Assembly (NCBI RefSeq): GCF_014203595.1
Contig: NZ_JACHJK010000001.1
Location: 498,582 to 562,581 of the forward strand
Direction of reading: 5' to 3'
DNA length: 64,000 bases
Source: Streptomyces echinatus
GTDB lineage: Bacteria; Actinomycetota; Actinomycetes; Streptomycetales; Streptomycetaceae
Positions 8,870-17,445 of this stretch are shown one piece after another. Both the position numbers and the translations under genes were made by a program. The notes below the pieces were generated by a model. The model was not told where the DNA came from, made no database searches, and was given only the letters and a program-made list of their open reading frames with translations. Position 1 is the first letter of the stretch; each line of letters opens with the position of its first letter.

Positions 8870-10276
8870 GTGCATCGAGAGCCCCCTCCTGTCGTTCCCC
8901 CGCGTTCACGTGCCCGGGCGTTCCGCTGCGCCCTCGCGGCCCTCGCCCTCGTGACGCTCACCGCCGCGACCGGCCGCCCCGACGCGGACACCCGGACCGC
9001 GTCGGACCCGGCGGCCGTGGTCCGCGAGTGGAACGCCATCGCCACCGACACGATCAAGGCCGCCCTCGGCCCGCGTCCCTCCGGGCAGGCGGCGATCTGG
9101 CAGGGGTTCGTCTCCGTCGCCGTGTACAACGCCGTGGTGGGGATCGAAGGCCGCTACGCCCTGTACGAGTGGCGCGAGCGCGGTCCGGCGAACGCGTCCT
9201 CGGCGGCGGCCGCCGCCACCGCGGCCCACGACGTGCTGCTCGCCTCCTTCCCCGCCTTCAAGGAGCGGATCGACACCTCCTACGCGAACTCGATCGCCGC
9301 TCTCCCCGCCGGTCAGGCCAGAGACCGGGGCGTCGGCTACGGAAAGCGCGCTGCCGCCCGCCTCATCGAACTCCGGGAAGGGGACGGCAGGTTCGCGGAC
9401 GTTCCCTTCACCGCCTCCCCGGCACCGGGGGTCTGGCGGCCCACCCCGCCCGCGTTCCAGCCCTTCATCGACACCTGGCTCGCCAGGCTCCGCCCTCTCC
9501 TGCTCACCTCCCCCCGGCAGTTCCGCCCCGGCGGACCACCCGCCCTGTCCTCGGCCGCTTACGCCGAGGACTTCCGGGAGCTGAAGACCATGGGTGCGAA
9601 GACCGGCTCGGGCAGGAGCGCGCGGCAGACCGAGACCGCCCTCTTCTTCAGCGGCAACCTGGTCGAACAGGTGCAGACCGCCGTCCGGGACCACGCCGCC
9701 CGGCACCGGCTGGGCATCGCCGAGACGGCCCGGCTGTTCGCCGCGGTGAACGCGTCGGCGACCGACGCCGTCGTCACGGCATGGGACGCCAAGCTCCACT
9801 ACGGCTCCTGGCGGCCGATCACCGCCATCCGGCTCGCCGACACCGACGGCAACCCCGGCACCACGGCGGACCCGGCGTGGGAGCCGCTGCTCGTCACCCC
9901 GCCGCATCCGGACTACGTCGCCGGGCACACGACCGTCGCCGGCGCCGTGGCGCGGGCCCTGACCGGTGTCCTCGGCACCTCGCGCATCGACCTCCGCGTC
10001 CCCTCCGAGATCACCGGCACCACGCGGTTCTACGGGTCCGCCGACGACCTCGACCGGGACGTCGTGGACGCCAGGGTGTGGGGCGGCGTCCACTCCCGCA
10101 CGGCCGACGTGGCCGGCTGCCGGGCCGGCACCCGCGTGGCCGCCTGGGCGCTGGACCACTACTTCCGGCCGCTCGCCGAGGACGGCACCCCGCGGTCCCC
10201 GCGGACACCTCGGCAGCACAGGCCCGCCGAGCCGGCGTGCGGCGATCCGTCCGGGGCCGGGGGTAGCGTGAAATAG
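8870..10276 (+). CDS. Secreted vanadium-dependent haloperoxidase / PAP2-like protein
   Basis: The 468-aa protein starts at GTG 8870 after AGGGAG. Residues 1-35 are a signal peptide-like segment with an Ala-rich hydrophobic core. The C-terminal half has the vanadate/phosphate pocket of the family: KLHYGSWRP (Lys and Arg ligands), PHPDYVAGHT (His of the usual PSGH element, with Ala where Ser is usual) and DARVWGGVH (Arg and the axial His). Family members either oxidise halides or act as acid phosphatases, and sequence alone does not decide. The tail after residue 435 is Pro/Arg-rich and probably disordered. It is not obviously in an operon. Confidence 0.8.
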   Translation: MHREPPPVVPPRSRARAFRCALAALALVTLTAATGRPDADTRTASDPAAVVREWNAIATDTIKAALGPRPSGQAAIWQGFVSVAVYNAVVGIEGRYALYEWRERGPANASSAAAAATAAHDVLLASFPAFKERIDTSYANSIAALPAGQARDRGVGYGKRAAARLIELREGDGRFADVPFTASPAPGVWRPTPPAFQPFIDTWLARLRPLLLTSPRQFRPGGPPALSSAAYAEDFRELKTMGAKTGSGRSARQTETALFFSGNLVEQVQTAVRDHAARHRLGIAETARLFAAVNASATDAVVTAWDAKLHYGSWRPITAIRLADTDGNPGTTADPAWEPLLVTPPHPDYVAGHTTVAGAVARALTGVLGTSRIDLRVPSEITGTTRFYGSADDLDRDVVDARVWGGVHSRTADVAGCRAGTRVAAWALDHYFRPLAEDGTPRSPRTPRQHRPAEPACGDPSGAGGSVK

Positions 10277-10295
10277 GGACCCCGGCAGGCCGCCG

Positions 10296-10320
10296 GGCCG
10301 GGCCCGGCCGCGGGGCCCCG
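10296..10320 (+). terminator. GC-rich palindrome, possible terminator
   Basis: GGCCGGGCCCGGCC at 10296-10309 is a perfect 14-bp palindrome 20 bp after the haloperoxidase-like gene, embedded in further self-complementary G/C sequence. There is no T-tract. Confidence 0.3.
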
Positions 10321-10400
10321 ACGAGGAGGCCGGCACCGGCGTCGTTCTCGTCCGGAACGCCCGCCGGGCCCGGCAGGCGCTGAGAGACGGAAGGTCACTC

Positions 10401-11513
10401 ATGCCTCGATCCATGCGCGCGCTCGTGGCCGGGAGGGCCGGCGAGCCCGCCGATGTCCTGCGGCTGGAATCCCGGCCCGTACCCACGCCGGAAGCCGGTC
10501 AGGCGTTGATCCGGGTGAGGGCGACCCCGGTCCACGCCAGCGATCTGCACGTGCTGCGCGGCCGCTACGGTTTCTCCCCCGAGTTCCCCGCCGTCGGCGG
10601 TCACATGGAGTGTGTGGGCCGTATCGAGGCCCTGGGCCCGGACACCGGGGGACTGAGGATCGGCGAGCGTGTGGTGGCCGCCGCGATCCCGGCGGTGCCC
10701 GGGCCCCCGGTGGCCGGTACCTGGCAGGAATACCTCGTCGCCGACACCCGAAGGCTGCTGCCGGTCCCCGACGATCTGAGCGACTCCAGCGCCTGCCAAC
10801 TCGCCGTCAACCCGTTGACCGCGCTGCTCCTCGTGACGCGCGAACTCGACGTACGGCCGGGCGAATGGCTGCTGCAGACGGCCGCGGGCTCCACCGTCGG
10901 CCGGCTGGTCATCCAGCTGTGCCGGCATCTGGGGATCCGCACGATCAATGTCGTGCGGCGGCGCGACGCCGTCGAGGAGATCAAGGCGCTCGGCGGCGAC
11001 GAGGTCGTCTGCACGCAGGACGAGGACCTGGTGCGGCGTGTGGCGGAGACGGCGGGGCCGGCCGGCGTGCGCAAGGCCGTCGACTGCGTCGCGGGCCCCG
11101 TCGGTGCCCAGGTGTCCCAGGCGTTGGCTCCGGGGGGCGAGGTCGTGGTCTACGGCGCGCTCTCCACCCATCGGCAGACCGACCCGGCGGCGCTGACGAT
11201 CCCGCTGCAGGCACGCTCGGTGATCTACGAGACCAAGACGGTCCGCGGCTTCTGGCTGAACCGCTGGTTCGGCACCGCCTCACCCGAGGAGGTCCTGCGC
11301 GCGCTGTCCCGGGTCCGGGGCCTCGTCGCCGAGCACGTGCTGAGCATTCCCCGGGGCCGGCCGTTCCCGCTCGAACGCTTCGCCGAGGCCATCGCGCTCG
11401 CCGAGACACCCGCACACGGCACCAAACCCTTCTTCGTCTTCGAGGACGCCCCGGACGGAGACGACGCCTCGCAAGCGGTCCTGGGGGCAGGCGCCGATCT
11501 TCCGGGTGCGTGA
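10401..11513 (+). CDS. MDR-superfamily zinc-independent reductase (quinone/enoyl reductase type)
   Basis: This 370-aa protein starts at ATG 10401 with GGAAGG upstream. It has the two-domain medium-chain dehydrogenase/reductase layout. A GroES-like N-terminal domain contains HASDLHVLRGRYG. The nucleotide-binding domain (about 150-285) has AAGSTVGRLVIQL followed by an RRRD segment that could bind NADPH phosphate. The catalytic Cys/His/Glu set and structural Cys cluster of zinc alcohol dehydrogenases are not evident, so it is closer to ETR/quinone reductases. Substrate is unknown. A permease gene follows after 71 bp on the same strand. Confidence 0.8.
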   Translation: MPRSMRALVAGRAGEPADVLRLESRPVPTPEAGQALIRVRATPVHASDLHVLRGRYGFSPEFPAVGGHMECVGRIEALGPDTGGLRIGERVVAAAIPAVPGPPVAGTWQEYLVADTRRLLPVPDDLSDSSACQLAVNPLTALLLVTRELDVRPGEWLLQTAAGSTVGRLVIQLCRHLGIRTINVVRRRDAVEEIKALGGDEVVCTQDEDLVRRVAETAGPAGVRKAVDCVAGPVGAQVSQALAPGGEVVVYGALSTHRQTDPAALTIPLQARSVIYETKTVRGFWLNRWFGTASPEEVLRALSRVRGLVAEHVLSIPRGRPFPLERFAEAIALAETPAHGTKPFFVFEDAPDGDDASQAVLGAGADLPGA

Positions 11514-11584
11514 GCGCTGTGCATGTGTCTTATATGTACGAGAAGTGCCACAAGACGGCGTGAGGGAAGGCGGGTGCCGGAGCA

Positions 11585-13051
11585 GTGGAAGCGGCTTCGC
11601 CGGAACCCGAGGGCAGGGAGGATCCCACCGCCCTCGGGGGATATCAGCAGGAGCTGAAGCGGACGCTCGGCTCCTTCCAGGTGTTCGCCGTCTCGTTCGC
11701 GTTCATCTCGGTGGCGGTCGGCATCTTCTCGACCTACGACGACGTCCTGCAGAACGCGGGGCCGGTGGGCATCTGGCTGTGGGTCGTCGCGACGGTCGGC
11801 CAGGTGCTGGTCGCCCTCGTGGTGGCGCAGCTCGCGGGGCGCATCCCGCTCAGCGGCTCGTCGTACCAGTGGGCCTCGCGGCTGGCCAACCCGAAGGTCG
11901 GCTGGGGATTCGGCTGGCTGAGCTTCTGCTACCTGGCCATCGCGGTGGTGGCGATCGACAACGCGCTCGCGAGCCAGGCGTTCATGCCGCTCATGGACAT
12001 GCGGCCGGACGAGGACACCGCACGGGTGATCACCCTGGTGATCCTGCTGATCCAGGCGGTGATCGTGGTGGCCTCGACCCGCCTCGTCAGCCTGATCAAC
12101 ACGGCTGCGGTCGGGCTGGAGCTGGCGCTGGTCGTGGTGGTGGCGCTCGCCCTCGCCATCGCGGTGGCCGTCACCGGCCGTGGTGCGGCCGGCAACCTCA
12201 CCTCACGCGGCATCACCGAGAACGCCCCCCACTACTTCGACGTCGGCGGCGGACTGATGATCGCGATGATCATGGGGCTCGCCACCCTCGTCGGCTTCGA
12301 CTCGGCGGCGAACCTGGCCGAGGAGGCCAAGGACCCCTTCCGCAGCGTCCCGCGCGCCATCGTGGGGTCCGTCGTGGCCGCCGGCGCCCTCGGGATCGTG
12401 TTCCTGATCTGCCTCACCATCGCGATCGAGGACATCCCACGCGTCACCGCGAGCGAGTCGCCCGTCGCGGCGATCATGCGTGAACAGCTGGGACCGCCGA
12501 TGGAGACGGTGCTCCTGGCGGCCGTCGCGATCGCGTTCTTCGGCGCCGGGACGGTGGTGATGACCGCGTGCTCACGGATGGTCTTCGCGATGGCGCGCGA
12601 CGGACGCTTCCCCGCCCACCACCTCATGCGCCGGGTCAACCCCCGTACGCGGACACCGGTCCCCGCGACGGTGCTGATCCTCGTCGTGGGCCTCGCCCTG
12701 ATGGTCGCGCTGCCGGGCGCCGCGCTGCTGAAGCTGATCACGGCGTCCACGATCCTCCCGGCGATCATCTACGGCGCCACGGTCGTCCTCTATCTGGCGG
12801 TGCGCCGCCGCCTGGACCGCAGGAAGGGCGCGTTCGACCTCGGGCGGTTCGAGCTGCCGGTCGCGGTCTGCGCGCTGGTGTGGACGCTCGCGTCCCTGTT
12901 CATCCTGGTGTCGCCGGCCGAGGCGCTCGTCCCCGTGCTGATCGTGGTGGGTCTGCTCGTCGCGGGCGGGCTGTTCTTCGCCGGCCTGCTGCTGTTCAAC
13001 CGCCCGGCGCTGGAGACCCAGCCCCAGGACGCCGCCGTCCCGGAACGCTGA
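11585..13051 (+). CDS. APC-superfamily amino acid permease
   Basis: This 488-aa protein starts at GTG 11585, close after GGAG. After a 30-residue polar N-terminus it has about twelve hydrophobic helices. APC features include GIFSTYDDVLQNAGP in helix 1, the conserved loop GRIPLSGSSYQWASRL, and the GFDSAANLAEEAKDP segment before helix 7. The pattern resembles the ACT/BAT amino acid-choline subfamily; the substrate cannot be named. It is convergent with the phosphatase gene at 13097-14263 and lies 1.7 kb from the permease-phosphatase fusion. Confidence 0.85.
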   Translation: MEAASPEPEGREDPTALGGYQQELKRTLGSFQVFAVSFAFISVAVGIFSTYDDVLQNAGPVGIWLWVVATVGQVLVALVVAQLAGRIPLSGSSYQWASRLANPKVGWGFGWLSFCYLAIAVVAIDNALASQAFMPLMDMRPDEDTARVITLVILLIQAVIVVASTRLVSLINTAAVGLELALVVVVALALAIAVAVTGRGAAGNLTSRGITENAPHYFDVGGGLMIAMIMGLATLVGFDSAANLAEEAKDPFRSVPRAIVGSVVAAGALGIVFLICLTIAIEDIPRVTASESPVAAIMREQLGPPMETVLLAAVAIAFFGAGTVVMTACSRMVFAMARDGRFPAHHLMRRVNPRTRTPVPATVLILVVGLALMVALPGAALLKLITASTILPAIIYGATVVLYLAVRRRLDRRKGAFDLGRFELPVAVCALVWTLASLFILVSPAEALVPVLIVVGLLVAGGLFFAGLLLFNRPALETQPQDAAVPER

Positions 13052-13096
13052 CGAGGCGGGCCCGGCACGGTGGCGGGGCGCCGACGGGGCCGGTGG

Positions 13097-14263
13097 CTAG
13101 CGCGCGCCCGCGTCGTACGGCATCGGCTCCGGCCCGGTCGCGCACCGGTCGGCGAGGATCATGGCCACGTCGTCCGCCAGATCGCCCTCGGTGTGGCGGG
13201 TCAGCGCACGGTGCAGTTGTTCCAGGAACACCGGTGGGGAGGTGTCGGCGCGTATCCGCTCCATGGCCTCCGGCAGAGCGAAGAACTCGCCGCCGGGGTC
13301 GCGGGCCTCGATGACGCCGTCGGTGTACAGCAGCAGGCGGTCCCCGGGAACGAACGGATAGCTCTCCGGCTTGGCGGGGAGGTCGAGGCCGAGGTCCTCC
13401 AGACCGAGGGGCGGCGACGGCGAGGGCGGCACCAGCGGCGTCGCCCTTCCCCGGTGCAGCAGCAGGGGCGGCGGGTGCCCACGGTTGATCAGCTGCACCA
13501 CGTGCTCGTCCGGGACCTGCGCGATGAGCGCCGTGATGAACCCTTCCAGCCGGACCTCCTCCTCGAACGCGCCCGGTACGGCGACCTCCCGGCGCAGCGC
13601 GGCCGCACAGCGGTTCATGACCTCCACCAGCTCGTCCTCGTAGTGCACGGCCTCCCGGAACGCGCCCAGCGCCACGGCGACGGCCCGCACCGCGGACAGT
13701 CCCTTGCCGCGGACGTCCCCCACGATCATCCGGACGCCGTACGAGGTCTCCACGGCCTCGTACAGATCACCGCCCACCCGGGCCCCCGTCCCCGCCGCCA
13801 GGCAGAGGCTGCCCGCCGCCACCGGGCCGAGCCGCGCCGGCACGGGCCGCAGCACGACCTCCTGGGCCGCCACGGCGATCCGGCGTACCTGGTCGAGCTC
13901 TCGCTGCCGGCGGGCCTGCACGGCGCTGCTCGTGATGAAGCCGGCCACGGAGACCAGGGCGAGGGCGAGGAAGTTCGTGTAGACCTGGAGGGTGCCCCAG
14001 GCGTCGTTCCAGGTCGCGGTGGTCGCGCTGATCGCCAGCGCGAAGGCCGTGGCCGCGGCGGTGCCTCTAGGGCCCAGCGTCACCGCCGCGAGCGCCGGGA
14101 CGGCGGTGAGCAGGGGGCCGGTGTAGAGGAAGTGCGCGGGCGTGAGCTCGATGAGCAGGACGGCCAGCGCGATCAGGAAGGGCACCCCCTGCATCAGGGT
14201 GAAGAGGACCCGGCCGCGACCGCCCGCTCGCCGCCGAGGGGGTGAGCGCAAGTGCGACTTCAT
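13097..14263 (-). CDS. Membrane-anchored PP2C/SpoIIE-type serine/threonine phosphatase
   Basis: From the ATG at 14263 the product is 388 aa. Residues about 20-115 contain four to five hydrophobic helices, forming a membrane sensor-like region. A short helical linker (ARRQRELDQVRRIA) leads to a PP2C/SpoIIE domain with metal-binding motifs GGDLYEA, VGDVRGKG and GDRLLLYTDGVIEA, and a C-terminal DDVAMILADR. Such enzymes dephosphorylate anti-anti-sigma factors in partner-switching pathways (family knowledge). An in-frame GTG at 14299 is an alternative start. It is divergent from the DUF1963-like scrap and the fusion gene. Confidence 0.85.
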   Translation of the reverse strand: MKSHLRSPPRRRAGGRGRVLFTLMQGVPFLIALAVLLIELTPAHFLYTGPLLTAVPALAAVTLGPRGTAAATAFALAISATTATWNDAWGTLQVYTNFLALALVSVAGFITSSAVQARRQRELDQVRRIAVAAQEVVLRPVPARLGPVAAGSLCLAAGTGARVGGDLYEAVETSYGVRMIVGDVRGKGLSAVRAVAVALGAFREAVHYEDELVEVMNRCAAALRREVAVPGAFEEEVRLEGFITALIAQVPDEHVVQLINRGHPPPLLLHRGRATPLVPPSPSPPLGLEDLGLDLPAKPESYPFVPGDRLLLYTDGVIEARDPGGEFFALPEAMERIRADTSPPVFLEQLHRALTRHTEGDLADDVAMILADRCATGPEPMPYDAGAR

Positions 14264-14343
14264 GCACCAAGCCTGCCTCGCCGCAGCCCACCCCTCCACT
14301 CGCCGCCGGCCCCGGGACCGCCGGCCCGCTCACGCCGTACGGG

Positions 14344-14592
14344 TCAGCAGCACAGGGCCTGGGCCACTGCCTCGCCGGAATCGTCCTTCGCCAGTGCCCC
14401 GGCCGGAATCGTGAAGTACAGCGTTCCGGCGTCCCCCCAGCCCCGTCCCAGGCCGGTGTCCTCGGCGAGCTGCAGCAGATGGACCGCCGGGCCGTCGGCG
14501 TCGCGGGACGACACCCGGAGCGTGTGCGAGGTGTCCGGCCGGCCGAAAGCGCAGTGGGAGCCGGCGTCCCAGCAGTCCGGGAGCATGGTCAC
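14344..14592 (-). pseudogene. DUF1963/YwqG-like C-terminal fragment
   Basis: About 80 codons read TLRVSSRDADGPAVHLLQL, then GWGDAGTLYFTIPAGAL and a double-Cys end. This matches the C-terminal part of DUF1963 (YwqG-type) proteins, whose usual length exceeds 200 aa. Upstream the frame stays open to about 14758 but loses resemblance to the family. It is either a decayed copy or a very short relative; no ribosome site was seen at the GTG at 14592. Confidence 0.4.
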
Positions 14593-14760
14593 CGCGGCCG
14601 TGTGGACGGGCGTCGCCGCCCAGAGCGGCGGAGTCCTCGACCCGCATGCCGGGATCCTCTCGGCCCCCGTGCGGTCCCGGGCGCCCGGGCGGGTGACCGG
14701 TGGCCGTCCGGGCGGCCCCGCGCTGTTGCGGAGGGAAGCGGCCCGGCGTTGGAATCAAGT

Positions 14761-17400
14761 GTGAGGCACTTCGCTGGCGCCGAGTCCGCCGGCCGCCCCG
14801 CTCCCGGGACGGGCGTCGGCCGGAAAGGGCTCAAGAGCGACGCCCTGGGCTTGATCTCCTCGGTGGTCATGGGCCTCGCCTCCAGCGGCCCGGCGTACAG
14901 CCTGGCCGCCACGCTGGGCATCATCGTCACCGGGGTCGGACTGCAGACCCCGATCGTCACCATGCTGGCGTTCATCCCGATGCTGCTGGTCGCCTACGCC
15001 TTCCGGGAGCTCAACGCGAGCAACGCCGACTGCGGCACCACCTTCACCTGGGCCACCCGCACCTTCGGGCCGCACGCCGGCTGGATGGGCGGCTGGGGCC
15101 TCATCGTCGCCAACATCATCGTCATGGCGAACCTCGCCGTGATCGCCGCCGCCTACGGCTTCCGGCTGGTGGGTCTGGACGGCCTGGCGGAGAGCCGGCT
15201 GTGGACCACGGTGGCGGGCGTCGCCTGGATCGCCGTACTGACCGCGATCTGTTACGTCGGCATCGAGTTCTCGACGGCCGTCCAGCGCTGGCTGCTGTGC
15301 CTGGAAGTCCTGATGCTGACCGTCTTCGCCGTCGCCGCGCTGGTCCGGGTCTACACCGACCCGCCGCCGACGGCGCTCCATGTCTCCGCCTCCTGGTTCA
15401 ACCCGTTCGAGGTGCCCTCGGCGCGGGCCCTGACCTCGGGCGTCCTCGTGGGCGTCTTCATGTACTGGGGCTGGGACACCGCCTTCTCGGTCAACGAGGA
15501 GACCATCGACAGCACGCGCGTCCCCGGCCGCGCCGCGGTTCTGTCCACCGTGCTGCTCCTGATCACCTACGTGCTCGTGTCCACCTCGGCACAGGCGTTC
15601 GCGGGAGTCGGCACCACGGGCATCGGGCTCGCCAACACACAGAACTCGGACGACGTGTTCTCCGGACTGGGCGAGGCCGTGTTCGGGAGCGACGAGACGG
15701 GTCTGTTCCTGTCGAGAATGCTCATCCTGATGGTGCTGACCTCCGCGCTGGCCTCCGCCGAGACCACCATCCTGCCCCTGGCCAGGACCGTCTTCTCCAT
15801 GGCGGTCCACAAGGCGGTCCCCGCCCGGTTCGCCCGCATCCACCGCAGGTACCTCACCCCGACCTGGGGGACCATCGGCATGGGAGCGGCCTCGATCGCC
15901 GTACTGCTCCTGCTGACGTCGTTCAGCCGGAACGTGCTGGCCGACTCGATCGACTCGGTCGGACTCGCGATCGCGTTCCAGTACGGCCTGACCGGCTTCG
16001 CCTGCGTCTGGTACCACCGCAGGATCCTCACCCGTAACGGCAGGGACCTGGTCTTCAAAGGGCTGCTGCCGGGGCTGGGCGGCCTGATCATGCTCCTGCT
16101 GTTCGTGTACGCCGCCTTCGTGGTCTACGCCGACCCCGACTACGGCACGACCTCCGTCGACCTGCCGCTGATCGGCAGGACCGGCGGGGTCACCGTCCTG
16201 GGCCTGGGCGCCCTGCTGATCGGTGTCCTGCTGATGCCGGTGGTCACCCGCGGCCACAGCGTGGCCCTGAAACTGCAGCGCAGCCTGCTGCCACGCCGTC
16301 TGCCGCCGTACACCGCCGTCGACGCGGCGAGCCGCTACGTGCCCGCCGACAGCGGGTCCGGGGTGGGCGGCGACTGGTACGACGTCATCCCGCTGTCGGG
16401 AACCAGGGTCGGCCTGGTCGTCGGGGACGTGCTCGGCCACGGTCTGCGGGCCGCGGCCACCATGGGACGCCTGCGCACCGGGGTGCGCGTCCTGGCCCGG
16501 CTGGACCTGGCCCCGGACGAGCTCCTGTCCCGCCTGGCCGACCTCGTCGAGCAGAGCGCGCACGAGGGCATGGCCGCGCCCGCCCCGGTCCGCCGCCGGA
16601 GGCCGCACACCGACGAAGCGAGGGGAGTGAGCTGCCTGTACGCGGTGTACGACCCCGTCTCGGGCAAGTGCAGCCTGGCGCGGGCCGGTGATCCGGCGCT
16701 GGCGGTCGTCGACGCGCACACGGGCGCCGTCCACTGTCCGCAGCTGCCGCAGGGCCCGCCGCTCGGCATCGGCGGCGTGCCGTACCGCGGCACGGAACTG
16801 GAGCTCGCGCCGGGCAGCCTTCTCGCCCTCTTCACGGACGGCCTCCTCCAGGCGGCCGACAGCCGGGACGTCGGGCTCGCACGGCTCTGCCAGGTCCTCG
16901 CCGGTGAGCCGGCGCCCCTGGAGGCACTGTGCGACCGGGCGGTGACGGTCCTGCTGCCCGGGGCGGTCGACGTGGACGCGACGCTGCTCGTGGTGCGCAC
17001 CCGCCGGCTCGACCGGAACCGGTTCGCCGAGTGGGCGCTGCTGCCGGACCCGGCGGCGGTGGGCTCCATCCGCACCGCCGTCAGCAAGCAGCTCGGCGAC
17101 TGGGGACTGGACGACCTGCAGTTCACCACCGAGCTCATCGTCAGCGAGCTGGTCACCAACGCGATCCGCTACGTCGGCGGGCCGTGCCAGGTGCGCCTGA
17201 TCCGCGACCGGAGCCTGATCTGCGAGGTCTCCGACCACGGCCACACCTCGCCCAATCTGCGGCACGCCGCGAACGACGACGAGGGCGGCCGGGGCCTGTA
17301 CATCATCGCCCAGATGACCCACCGCTGGGGCACGCGCTACACCCCCACCGGCAAGACGATCTGGACCGAGCAGGACCTGCCGCGACCGGACGGCCCGTAG
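14761..17400 (+). CDS. Fusion of APC amino acid permease, PP2C/SpoIIE phosphatase and HATPase kinase domain
   Basis: One uninterrupted 879-aa frame from GTG 14761 carries three modules. Residues about 20-500 form a twelve-helix APC permease (ISSVVMGLASSGPAYSLAA in helix 1; GWDTAFSVNEETIDS before helix 7). The phosphatase begins with the linker LQRSLLP at 505-511 and has metal ligands D538 (VGGDWYD) and D556 (VGDVLGHG), plus LFTDGLLQA and a VDVDATLLVV end. From about 760 a GHKL/HATPase_c domain has an N-box with N800 (ELVTNAIRY), D825 (SDHGH) and the G2 box GGRGL at 842. PP2C-HATPase fusions are common in Streptomyces; the transporter front end is the unusual part. I infer a membrane receptor or transceptor controlling partner switching. 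The frame extends upstream without homology, and only a weak GGAA precedes the chosen start. Confidence 0.85.
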   Translation: MRHFAGAESAGRPAPGTGVGRKGLKSDALGLISSVVMGLASSGPAYSLAATLGIIVTGVGLQTPIVTMLAFIPMLLVAYAFRELNASNADCGTTFTWATRTFGPHAGWMGGWGLIVANIIVMANLAVIAAAYGFRLVGLDGLAESRLWTTVAGVAWIAVLTAICYVGIEFSTAVQRWLLCLEVLMLTVFAVAALVRVYTDPPPTALHVSASWFNPFEVPSARALTSGVLVGVFMYWGWDTAFSVNEETIDSTRVPGRAAVLSTVLLLITYVLVSTSAQAFAGVGTTGIGLANTQNSDDVFSGLGEAVFGSDETGLFLSRMLILMVLTSALASAETTILPLARTVFSMAVHKAVPARFARIHRRYLTPTWGTIGMGAASIAVLLLLTSFSRNVLADSIDSVGLAIAFQYGLTGFACVWYHRRILTRNGRDLVFKGLLPGLGGLIMLLLFVYAAFVVYADPDYGTTSVDLPLIGRTGGVTVLGLGALLIGVLLMPVVTRGHSVALKLQRSLLPRRLPPYTAVDAASRYVPADSGSGVGGDWYDVIPLSGTRVGLVVGDVLGHGLRAAATMGRLRTGVRVLARLDLAPDELLSRLADLVEQSAHEGMAAPAPVRRRRPHTDEARGVSCLYAVYDPVSGKCSLARAGDPALAVVDAHTGAVHCPQLPQGPPLGIGGVPYRGTELELAPGSLLALFTDGLLQAADSRDVGLARLCQVLAGEPAPLEALCDRAVTVLLPGAVDVDATLLVVRTRRLDRNRFAEWALLPDPAAVGSIRTAVSKQLGDWGLDDLQFTTELIVSELVTNAIRYVGGPCQVRLIRDRSLICEVSDHGHTSPNLRHAANDDEGGRGLYIIAQMTHRWGTRYTPTGKTIWTEQDLPRPDGP

Positions 17401-17414
17401 GCCCCCGCCGCCAC

Positions 17415-17440
17415 GGCGGTGCCGTCCGAGGACGGCCGCC
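17415..17440. terminator. Hairpin between convergent fusion and glycosyltransferase genes
   Basis: GCCGTC (17421-17426) pairs with GACGGC (17431-17436), extended by GGCGG (17415-17419) with CCGCC (17436-17440) with slippage. It lies in the 45-bp convergent gap and could terminate both genes. Confidence 0.45.
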
Positions 17441-17445
17441 CCGGG

